From an uncultured Fibrobacter sp. (GTDB lineage Bacteria > Fibrobacterota > Fibrobacteria > Fibrobacterales > Fibrobacteraceae): 37,096 nt of DNA. The DNA lies in contig NZ_CAMZCS010000030.1 in the NCBI RefSeq assembly GCF_947305105.1, positions 1-37,096 on the forward strand. The letters are read 5' to 3'. The notes under the pieces are model-generated. The model was not told the DNA's origin. It did not search any database and was given only the letters and a program-made list of their open reading frames with translations. The first letter of the stretch is position 1. Each line of letters starts with the position of its first letter. Below, piece by piece: positions 1 through 7,500 of this stretch. Both the position numbers and the translations under genes were made by a program.

Positions 1-497
1 AAGTCGGCATAGCGCGGGAACTTGAGGCTATCGAAGTAGATGCCGTCGCTGGTACGGTAGGTGTAACCCTTTTCTTCGAGCGTCTTCACCAGGTCGATCT
101 GTTCCTGGATGTGCTGCGTGGCAGGCGTCCAGCGGGTCGGTTCCTGGATGTTGAGGCGGTGCCAGTCAGCCATGAAGGCGTCGGTGTAGAACTTCGCGAT
201 GTCCCAGACGGACTTGCCTTCGCGGGCGGCGCCCTTTTCCATCTTGTCGTCGCCGGAGTCGGCGTCGCTGGTGAGGTGGCCCACGTCGGTGATGTTCACG
301 ATGTGGTTCACCTTGTAGCCGTAGTATTTGAGCGTACGGACCAGGAAGTCTTCAAAAATGTACGTGCGGAGGTTGCCGATGTGAGCGAAATGGTACACGG
401 TGGGGCCACAACAGTACATGCGCACGGCGGGAACGCCTTCGGGGAGAGTGAATACTTCTTTCTTGCGCGATGCGGTGTTGTAGAACTGTAGAGCCAT
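1..497 (-). CDS. cysS: Cysteinyl-tRNA synthetase, N-terminal part (cut by window edge)
   Basis: Class I aminoacyl-tRNA synthetase that charges tRNA-Cys with cysteine in the cytoplasm. About 165 N-terminal residues are visible and the frame is still open at the left edge, so roughly two thirds of the usual 460-500 residue protein lies outside. The family-defining stretch is clear: CCGPTVY at residues 29-35, whose Cys30 aligns with the zinc ligand of the family, and the HIGH-type signature HIGN at 39-42. These are followed by the usual NITDVGH and [11 protein letters not shown] segments. The start is the ATG at 495-497, preceded on the minus strand by a good GGAGG site about five bases away. 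The KMSKS motif and anticodon-binding domain are not in the window. Identification is from recognised family motifs and is secure. Confidence 0.96.
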   Translation of the reverse strand, partial: MALQFYNTASRKKEVFTLPEGVPAVRMYCCGPTVYHFAHIGNLRTYIFEDFLVRTLKYYGYKVNHIVNITDVGHLTSDADSGDDKMEKGAAREGKSVWDIAKFYTDAFMADWHRLNIQEPTRWTPATQHIQEQIDLVKTLEEKGYTYRTSDGIYFDSLKFPRYAD

Positions 498-749
498 TTT
501 AGCCTCCGGTTAGTTGATTTGGCGCGGAATGCACCAAGCGGGAGCAAATTTAGCAAAAGGCGAACGCAATGGCAAAATCATGAAGCCACAAAGAAAGAAA
601 AAAGCGTGATAACCGTCATGTATCAAGCCACTTAAAAAAGTTTTTTCAAAAACCTGTTGTATTGGCTTCAACGGAAACTTCGCCGGAACGGAGGCCCGTT
701 GTGGGTTTAAAATCTATGAATCTATATTACATAGAAAGAGGAGTTCCCT
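498..749. other. Divergent intergenic region cysS / carbohydrate-binding lipoprotein
   Basis: AT-rich spacer between divergently transcribed genes, so it should hold both promoters. A possible plus-strand promoter is listed separately. An imperfect dyad CAACGG (669-674) / CCGTTG (696-701) lies just upstream of it. No RNA gene or convincing small ORF is visible. Confidence 0.5.
699..728 (+). promoter_or_regulatory. Possible sigma70-type promoter of the carbohydrate-binding lipoprotein gene
   Basis: TTGTGG at 699-704, an 18-base spacer, and TATATT at 723-728. The -10 is good (5 of 6) and the -35 is poor (3 of 6). It would give a short leader of about 15 bases before the ATG at 750. Weak call. 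Confidence 0.3.
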
Positions 750-2747
750 ATGAAATTTTTGAAATTGCCAGTAATGGCTGCATCTGCAGCCCTGATTGTT
801 ATGGCTTGTTCCGACGAAAGTTCAACTGTGCAACCCGACACTGGGGCAATTATCCCTGCACAACAATCTTCCAGTAGTGAAGTTATCGGTAATGAAGTTG
901 TCAACAATGGCTCTTCCAACTCTAGCAACGCAGTTTCCGGAAACGACATTCCAAACAACGGTGTTTCCAGTTCTGGCAATACGGAGCCGGCCAACCAGGT
1001 TCCGAACAACGGAACGTCAAGTTCCGGCGTTCAGATTCCGGTCAATGGTCCTTCCAGCTCTAGTGGTGTAGCACCTGTGAATGGCTCCTCGAGTTCCGGC
1101 ACCGCCGTTCCGGGCAGCGTAGCTTCTGGCGACGATGAAAACGATAACGAAGACGCAAGGACCTTGGATGGCACCCAGATTCTCCTGAAACTTGCGGGAA
1201 CCTCCGCCACCATTGAAAACAACAACGGTTGCGTCGAAGTTAAAGAAAAGAGTGCAACAATTACTTGCCCAGGCGCTTACTACGTGACCGGCGAATCGTC
1301 CGATTTCCAGGTCATCGTGAACACACCGGCCACCGAAAACGAGGGCAACACCGGCATCTACCTCCATAACGCAACCATCAAGAGTTCCAACTCCCCCATT
1401 CTCGTGACGAACGCCGACAAGACGGTGCTCCACTTGGTGAAGGGCACCACGAACGTAGTGGAAGATGGCAACGGGAACCACGTGTTTACCAAAGTCAATG
1501 GCACCCCGGATACCGCGAAGGCCGCGATTTACGCGAGGGACGACCTCAACATCAAGGGTGCGGGCACGCTTACCGTGAAGGGCAAGTTCAAGAACGGCAT
1601 CCAGTGCAGCAACGACCTCAAGATTAAGAACGGCAACATCACGGTCGAAGCCGAAGAGAACGCCATCAAGGGCAAAGGCAGCCTCCAGATTTCGGGTGGC
1701 ACGCTGAACCTTACGGCCAAGAAGGGCGACGGCCTCGAGAGCGACGAATGCGAAGAAGCCCAGGACGGTTCTTGTAAGAACATCGTTGAAGGCAAGGGCA
1801 TTGTCGATATCAGGGGCGGTAGCGTCACCATCAATGCTGCTGACGACGGCATCGACGCGGCAAACTACATCCGCATCAGCGATTCCACCGATGCAGCCAC
1901 GGTCAAGGTTACGGCTACGGGCAAGGGACTTGTCGCCGAAAAGTACATCTACGTGGACGGCGGCAAGTCCGATGTTAAGTCCACTGGCGACGACGCCCTG
2001 CACACCCACTGGCAGATTCACCTGAACGCCGGCGAAGTGACGGTCAACGCGAAGGACGACGGTATCCATGCGGACTCCGCTTTGTACATGAAGGGCTCTA
2101 CCATCAACGTCGTTACAGCCAACGAAGGCATCGAAGCCTACAAGATTTTCGCCGAGGGCGGCATCACCGCAACCTTCGCGACCAACGACGGCTGGAACGG
2201 TGCCGGCGGCCCGAAGGAAAATGCGGGCGGATATTCCATGTTCAGCGAATCGAGTGGCCATATCGTGGTGAGTGGTGGTTACCACTACATCGCCTCGAAG
2301 GGCAACATGATTGACGTACTCGACGCGAATGGTTCTGCAAAGATGACCGGCGGCGTGCTCATTCTCGAAATCACCGGCCAGAGCTATGAAAGTCAGGGCG
2401 GCGGCATGGGCATGGGTATGGGCTTCCCGGGCATGGGTGGCCAGCAAGGCGGCGGCAACGGATGCCCCTCCAACATGGCCGGCGGTCTCATCGACACCGA
2501 TACCGGTTTCGAAATTACCGGTGGCGTGTTGCTCGCGTTCGGTGACTACTCGACCGACACCCCGAACTGCGCATCCGTGAGCTTCACGAGCGACAACTGG
2601 TACGGCTCCGACAAGGCAGCCTTCAAGCCGGAATACAAAGGCAGCACCATCTTCTACGGCGGCGAAGTAAAATCCGTTAGCCAGGTGAATACCGCCGGGA
2701 TGCAGGAACTCAAGTTCCCTAACGGCAAGGTGTACATGTACAAGTAA
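750..2747 (+). CDS. Carbohydrate-binding beta-helix lipoprotein (Cthe_2159 / DUF4353-like)
   Basis: Predicted outer-surface lipoprotein of 665 residues. The signal sequence ends in a lipobox (VMAC, acylated Cys20). A low-complexity linker of Ser/Asn/Pro clusters follows to about residue 135. The rest resembles the Cthe_2159 (DUF4353) family, right-handed beta-helix proteins whose founding member binds cellulose and acidic sugars. The visible basis is a run of about 20-30 residue coils with recurring KDDGIHA, DDALHT, NEGIEA and DDGIDAA turns between roughly residues 240 and 480. A Gly/Met-rich insert (GMGMGMGFPGMGG) sits near residue 550. The start has a GAGGAG site seven bases upstream. A strong hairpin terminator follows, so the gene is probably monocistronic. 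Binding to plant polysaccharide is inferred from family and context; ligand specificity cannot be read from the sequence. Confidence 0.8.
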   Translation: MKFLKLPVMAASAALIVMACSDESSTVQPDTGAIIPAQQSSSSEVIGNEVVNNGSSNSSNAVSGNDIPNNGVSSSGNTEPANQVPNNGTSSSGVQIPVNGPSSSSGVAPVNGSSSSGTAVPGSVASGDDENDNEDARTLDGTQILLKLAGTSATIENNNGCVEVKEKSATITCPGAYYVTGESSDFQVIVNTPATENEGNTGIYLHNATIKSSNSPILVTNADKTVLHLVKGTTNVVEDGNGNHVFTKVNGTPDTAKAAIYARDDLNIKGAGTLTVKGKFKNGIQCSNDLKIKNGNITVEAEENAIKGKGSLQISGGTLNLTAKKGDGLESDECEEAQDGSCKNIVEGKGIVDIRGGSVTINAADDGIDAANYIRISDSTDAATVKVTATGKGLVAEKYIYVDGGKSDVKSTGDDALHTHWQIHLNAGEVTVNAKDDGIHADSALYMKGSTINVVTANEGIEAYKIFAEGGITATFATNDGWNGAGGPKENAGGYSMFSESSGHIVVSGGYHYIASKGNMIDVLDANGSAKMTGGVLILEITGQSYESQGGGMGMGMGFPGMGGQQGGGNGCPSNMAGGLIDTDTGFEITGGVLLAFGDYSTDTPNCASVSFTSDNWYGSDKAAFKPEYKGSTIFYGGEVKSVSQVNTAGMQELKFPNGKVYMYK

Positions 2748-2775
2748 GGCTTTTTCAGGAACTATCCCTCATGGT

Positions 2776-2804
2776 CCCTTCCGAGGAATCGGAGGGGCTT
2801 TTTT
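2776..2804 (+). terminator. Rho-independent terminator after the carbohydrate-binding lipoprotein
   Basis: Nine-base-pair stem (2776-2784 with 2789-2797, one G-T wobble) closing a GGAA tetraloop, followed by C and six T. It lies 28 bases after the stop codon. Confidence 0.85.
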
Positions 2805-2818
2805 GGGGGATTTTTTTG

Positions 2819-2844
2819 ATTCGTTGTTAAAACAAACAACGAAT
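2819..2844. promoter_or_regulatory. Perfect inverted repeat upstream of a promoter (operator-like)
   Basis: ATTCGTTGTT (2819-2828) and AACAACGAAT (2835-2844) are perfect inverted arms around a six-base spacer. There is no T-run after either side, so it is not a typical terminator. It lies 24 bases upstream of the -35 box of the next gene, where a regulator could bind. The role is inferred. Confidence 0.4.
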
Positions 2845-2868
2845 TGTAGAAGATTAACAAAAATATTC

Positions 2869-2897
2869 TTTACAATATTCATTGTATTAAATATTAT
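2869..2897 (+). promoter_or_regulatory. Sigma70-type promoter of the repeat lipoprotein gene
   Basis: TTTACA (2869-2874) and TATTAT (2892-2897), each 5 of 6 to consensus, separated by exactly 17 bases in an AT-rich stretch. Transcription would start near 2904, giving a leader of about 28 bases that includes the AGGAG site before the ATG at 2932. This is the best promoter visible in the window. Confidence 0.6.
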
Positions 2898-2931
2898 TGG
2901 CGCAAACAACAAATTTTAATAGGAGTATTGT

Positions 2932-3615
2932 ATGATCTCTAAAAAATATATCCTCCCCATTGCCGCCATTTCTATGGCTGTTCTCGCCGGTTGTGGCGAC
3001 GACAGTTCTTCTGGCGCAGCCTCCAACGAAATCCCTGCCAGCGTCAAGACTCTGCAGGAAGTCGTAAAGCTTCCGTGCAACGAAGAAATCAAGTGCCAGA
3101 AAGTTCTCATCGAAGAACACAACGACTATATGCAGTGTGACGGTGCCCAGTGGCAAACCGTTAGCGAAACCATGCCCTTGGCCGCCTGCTCTGCAGACGG
3201 AGCCCCCGCCACTAATCCGGCAAGTTCCTCCTCCGAAGCTGCTCCGGCTGGCGATGCAAGTTCCTCTTCCGAAGCCGCTCCGGCTGGCGATGCAAGCTCC
3301 TCCTCCGAGGCCGCTCCGGCTGGCGATGCAAGCTCCTCCTCCGAGGCCGCTCCGGCTGGCGATGCAAGTTCCTCCTCCGAGGCTGCTCCGGCTGGCGATG
3401 CAAGTTCCTCTTCTGAGGCCGCTCCGGCTGGCGATGCCAGCTCCTCCTCCGAAGCTGCTGCCGCTCCGGCTGGTGGCGACATGGTTTCCTGCGACGTTCC
3501 GGGCGCCATGGGCGAATGTATGGAATACGCCGCAGGCACCTCAGAAGCACAGCAACTGAGCGAGTCCTGCGTATCCGTCCTCCAGGGCACGCTCGGCACC
3601 GGCTGCGCGAAATAA
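2932..3615 (+). CDS. Small lipoprotein with 12-residue Ser/Ala/Pro repeats
   Basis: 227-residue predicted lipoprotein (LAGC lipobox, acylated Cys21). Residues about 40-85 form a small cysteine-containing module ending in a DYMQC...W pattern, which resembles modules in the FISUMP lipoprotein later in the window. Residues 97-183 are six exact copies and one altered copy of the 12-residue unit SSSSEAAPAGDA, probably an extended stalk. The last 45 residues are a Cys-rich tail with four cysteines. The start is set by AGGAG with good spacing and a strong promoter. Function is unknown. It looks like an abundant surface lipoprotein, judging only from the promoter and the strong terminator. Confidence 0.8.
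   Translation: MISKKYILPIAAISMAVLAGCGDDSSSGAASNEIPASVKTLQEVVKLPCNEEIKCQKVLIEEHNDYMQCDGAQWQTVSETMPLAACSADGAPATNPASSSSEAAPAGDASSSSEAAPAGDASSSSEAAPAGDASSSSEAAPAGDASSSSEAAPAGDASSSSEAAPAGDASSSSEAAAAPAGGDMVSCDVPGAMGECMEYAAGTSEAQQLSESCVSVLQGTLGTGCAK
3220..3480 (+). repeat. In-frame tandem repeat, 36-bp unit, six copies plus one variant
   Basis: Six 36-bp units at 3220-3435 differ only at a few third-codon positions. A longer variant copy (45 bp) follows at 3436-3480. All units keep the reading frame, so copy-number change would lengthen or shorten the stalk without breaking the gene. There are no unique spacers, so this is not a CRISPR array. Confidence 0.95.
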
Positions 3616-3642
3616 GGGCAAATCCCGATTTTTAACAAAAGA

Positions 3643-3667
3643 GGTCCCCTAAAAGGGGGCCTTTTTT
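3643..3667 (+). terminator. Rho-independent terminator after the repeat lipoprotein
   Basis: Stem of seven pairs GGTCCCC / GGGGGCC (one wobble) with a TAAAA loop, then six T. It lies 27 bases after the stop codon. Confidence 0.85.
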
Positions 3668-3793
3668 GCAAATCCCGAAAAAAGATATTTTTTCCAGTTT
3701 AAGTGCTACCAGCCGCTTTTTCTGTCCCCTTTTTTATGTATATTGGTAGCAAGCACCTATGGTGCCAAAGAATTATAATCACAAGGAAAAAAA

Positions 3794-4318
3794 ATGCTTT
3801 CTTACAACGAAGCCTACAAAATTGCGGAGGAAATTCACAAGGGTCAAAAAGACAAGGCTGGAGGCCCCTACATCGATTTTCTCCAGAACGTCGCAGACTA
3901 CCTCAAGAACAAGGGAGAATCCGAAGAAGTGCAGACCCTGGCCATTTTGCAGGATTCCATTACTTCGGCCACAAAGAAGACTCCGGAAGACATGGTAAAG
4001 ATGGGCGTTCCGGCAGACATGGTCGACCTTATCCAAAAAATGACTTACCACAAGAACCAGGGCTGGATTGACGAATACAGTTGCAAGCTCATGGAAAAAG
4101 GCGTACCCGCCGAAGATTCCACCTACGATGCCCGCGAAAAGGACTTCGTCCGCTTTGTGGAAACCTTGAAGGACAATCCCATGGCAGCAAAGGCGAAGAG
4201 CGCCATCCTGAACGTGCTCCTCGAAGACAAGTACATCCAACGCCAAGAACGCCGCGAACTCAAGACCAAGTTCAGGCTCAAGAAGTACAAGGCCGCCATC
4301 CAGGCACTCGGAGTGTAA
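3794..4318 (+). CDS. RelA/SpoT-like HD-fold protein with degenerate metal site
   Basis: 174-residue cytoplasmic protein. Residues 5-85 match the opening of the HD hydrolase domain of RelA/SpoT/MESH1 proteins: a helix ending HKGQKDK, then GGPYI, VA, and an ILQDS...T segment followed by a TPEDM...G helix pattern. In active family members PYI is followed two residues later by a metal-binding His, and the second motif is LHD with ED close behind. Here these read PYIDF (residues 25-29) and LQD (52-54), so two metal-binding His are replaced and the ED pair is absent. The protein is therefore likely not a normal ppGpp hydrolase; a binding or structural role is possible. There is no synthetase domain. 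The start has an AAGGAA site, and the gene is flanked by its own terminators. Confidence 0.65.
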   Translation: MLSYNEAYKIAEEIHKGQKDKAGGPYIDFLQNVADYLKNKGESEEVQTLAILQDSITSATKKTPEDMVKMGVPADMVDLIQKMTYHKNQGWIDEYSCKLMEKGVPAEDSTYDAREKDFVRFVETLKDNPMAAKAKSAILNVLLEDKYIQRQERRELKTKFRLKKYKAAIQALGV

Positions 4319-4353
4319 CCTCTTTCGGCCTTCCGGCTTTATCAACCTCTTTC

Positions 4354-4384
4354 AAGAAACGGACTCTTCGTCCGTTTCTTTTTT
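4354..4384 (+). terminator. Rho-independent terminator after the HD-like gene
   Basis: Perfect 11-bp stem (4354-4364 with 4370-4380), a five-base TCTTC loop, then a T-rich tail. It lies 35 bases after the stop codon. Confidence 0.85.
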
Positions 4385-4390
4385 GTGCAT

Positions 4391-4424
4391 AAAAAAACGC
4401 CCCGGTCGAAGGAAGACCGGAGCG
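4391..4424 (-). terminator. Rho-independent terminator for the GH5 gene (minus strand)
   Basis: Read on minus: a 10-bp stem (4415-4424 with 4398-4407, one wobble), a seven-base loop and seven T (4391-4397). It lies about 140 bases beyond the GH5 stop codon and sits back to back with the plus-strand terminator, separating the convergent genes. Confidence 0.75.
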
Positions 4425-4565
4425 CCTATTGATGGAGGAGAGAGTTTCTTAAAAAATCTTCTGCGTCAAAAGTTTACTTTTTTCGCACAAATAAAATATG
4501 TAATTTTCCCTGCATTAGTACGAAAACTTTTATTTACATCATTTAATTTATTCGCTATTTCGGTT
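4425..4565. other. 3' untranslated spacer of the GH5 gene
   Basis: AT-rich spacer between the GH5 stop codon and its apparent terminator. No ORF or structured element stands out. Confidence 0.4.
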
Positions 4566-7500
4566 TTACCTTATCAAAACATTGAGATTTTGTACAGAAC
4601 TCCCGTTGTTAACGCGGATTAGATAGCGACCTTGCTCCAGATAATGCAGGGAGAACACGTGGCTCCCGGAAACGTTGGCACGGAAATTTCCGTGACTGTT
4701 TCCAAGCATGTCGAATACCTGGACATTGACCCAGCTGGACCGCGGTGCCGTGACAACCAGATTGTTGCCCGAGAAAAGGACGCTCATGTTCGTAAGCGCC
4801 ACGGTCGGCAACACGTCGGACTTGCCCTTCGAAGACGAGCTGGACTTGCCGGACTTCTTGCTGCTCGAAGACGCCGCCTTCTTGCTGCTGGAAGAGGCAG
4901 CCTTGTTGCTGGAACTCGACACAGCCTTGCTACTGCTGGACTGCGCCTTGCTGCTGCTCGTCGCGACCTTGCTGCTGGACGTTTCGGCAGGCTCAACTTT
5001 CTTACTGCTGCTACTGCTTTCCGGTTGCGGCAGAGCCTTAGACGTATACGTTGCCTTGTAGGTAGCGCTGTCCGTCACGGCGACAACCGCAGGACTCCAG
5101 CCCGCAAAGGTGTATGAGTACTGCGCGTCATTTTTCCTAGTCGGATTCTCCGGGACAATGACCGACGCCGCGGTATTGTAGTCATAGCTGTCCTTCGCGA
5201 GTTCAGAACCATCCCAATCAAGGAAGGTGATGGTATAGGCCCGGACTGTCTCATGGAACGCAGCTTTCAGCGTCATGTCGCCCCCCAGTACGGCATCTGC
5301 AGGCAAACCAGAAGTCGTCGAGCCAGACACAACCACCCACTTGTCAAACGTGTAGGAGAACTGCGCCGTAGACGGTTTTGTCGGGTTTGTTGCCGGGAGC
5401 AGGGACGAAACATTCGTGCCATATTCCGCCGTTTGTGGCTCAGGAAGGCCGACCACACCCGAATCACCCGCAAAGGTAACGGTATAGGAATTCTTCACGG
5501 ACGTGAACACCGCCGTATACGTGGCATCACCAGTCACCTTGACGATATCCGGAGTCCAGCCCGCAAAGGTGTAGGTGAATTCCGCCGTAGGATCCTTGGT
5601 CGGGGTTCCGTCAAACACCGGGATTTCACCTTCGGCATAGGTTTCCGTCCCCAGCGGAGTCTCGCCTTCGTCGGGCATCCAGGTAATGGTGTACGTGTCC
5701 GTCTTGGCGGTGCGCGTGTATTTCGCCGTATAGACTTGCTCCTTGGTCACGGCAGAAAGCTCCGGTTCCCAGCCCGCAAAGGTGTAGGTGTAATTGTCAT
5801 CTTCCGGCCTGACGAGAATTGAATCATCCGGAAGCGCGATTCCAGAAACGGGCGTGTTATACACATAAAGAGTCGCCGACTTGAGCGGAGAGTTGTCGTA
5901 GTTCACAAAGGTGACTGCATACTTGCGGTCAAATTCCATGAATACGGCCTTGAGCTTCATGTCGGAAACAAGAACAGCACCTTCAGCCAGTTCCGTATCC
6001 TCGGTGTCGGAAACCTTTATCACCCACCGGTCGAATTCGTAGGTCTTTGCATCTGTCGGTTCCTTTGTCGGGTCTGGCGACGGGAACATGGAGACAATTT
6101 CAGTGCCGTAGTCCCTGGTGACACTGGAGAGTGGCGTGGAGCCGTCATCGCTCACGAAGGCCACAGTGTACTGATTCTTGTTCTGTTTGTACTTGGCCGT
6201 GTAAGTGACTCCGCCCGTAACGACAGTCTGGTCCGTAATGGCCGGCATCCAGCCATCAAAAACATAGGTGTATTCGGCGGTCACGGCGCCATCGACCTGC
6301 GGAGCGAAGGATGCGACCGCTTCTCCGTACTCCTTGGAAACCGTGATATTCGCATCGGGGTTATGCTCGGCCACAAATGTCACGTCGTACTTGTTCTTCA
6401 CGCTTGTATACGAGGCCGTATAGGTCGCATTCTCCGTAGCGGCAACCACCACGGGAGTCCACTTGTCGAAGGTATAAGTGTATTCAGCCGTAGGATCCTT
6501 TGCCGGATCTTCGCCATAGTACGGCATATCGCCATCATCAACATATTCCAGGCGCAACACGGAACCGTCGTCATCCTTCCAAGTGATGACAATCTTGTCT
6601 GTATAGAGCGCCTTGTAAGTCACGCTCCTAGTGACCGGAGCAAGCCCCGGATCCCAGCCAGCAAACTTCAGCCCGCCCTTATCGGCAACGACGGGAACGT
6701 CAATCTGGTCAACCGGAGTGCCATAAGGATATTCCACAGCACCCTTTAACGGAGTATCGTCATCGTCGACAAAAGCGATGGCATACAAGTTCGTGGACGT
6801 CGTAAAGTTCGCCGTGTAGGAAACGTCACCCGTCACGACCGTCTCGCCAGTAATCGCGGGATCCCAGCTGTCGAACCTATAGGTAAACTGCGCATCGGCA
6901 TCCTTGACCGGATCTGGAGGCGCAACACTCAAAACAGGAGTGCCGTATTCCACACCTTCCACTTGTCCATAAACCGTTTCGCCATCGTCCAATAGGAAGG
7001 TAACGGTATAGGCATTCGTAATTTCCGTATAAACGGCCTCGTAGGTGGCTTCACCGACAACGAGCCTTGTCGGATACCCCCATTCATTCTCGTACCATGT
7101 CCAATAGTCGAAAACATAGGTGTACTGGGCATCGGCCGCCTTGGCGGGCACCCCGGCCGGGTCGGGCACATTGGAACCTGCAGCCCAGCTCTTTACTTCA
7201 TAGTCTTCATCGCCATTCTTGAATGTTATAGTGTAGTACGGGGTTTCGGCAAGGCCAATGCAACGAATGTTGTCGATGGCAAGAGTGCCACTGGATACAT
7301 CGTCCACATCTTTACCGTCAATTCGCCAGTCAAATCCGTTAACATACGGGAGGACCGTTTCTATATCCACCCAGTTACCGCTACTGCCTGTCCATTGCTG
7401 TCTCAAGCTGGCAACAGGGATTGTCACGGTCTGCCACGATGCGCTAGAATCGCCCACCACGAAAGTGGGGAATCCCCAGCCCATGTCGAGCAAGTTGTTC

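Noticed and set aside
1017-2447. 476-codon open frame antisense to the carbohydrate-binding lipoprotein
   Set aside because: Shadow of codon bias in the real gene: no signal, no recognisable domain, and the plus-strand protein has lipobox, repeats, ribosome site and terminator.
3220-3480. Direct repeats resembling a CRISPR array
   Set aside because: Units are contiguous with no unique spacers, keep a reading frame and differ mostly at wobble positions; they encode a protein stalk.
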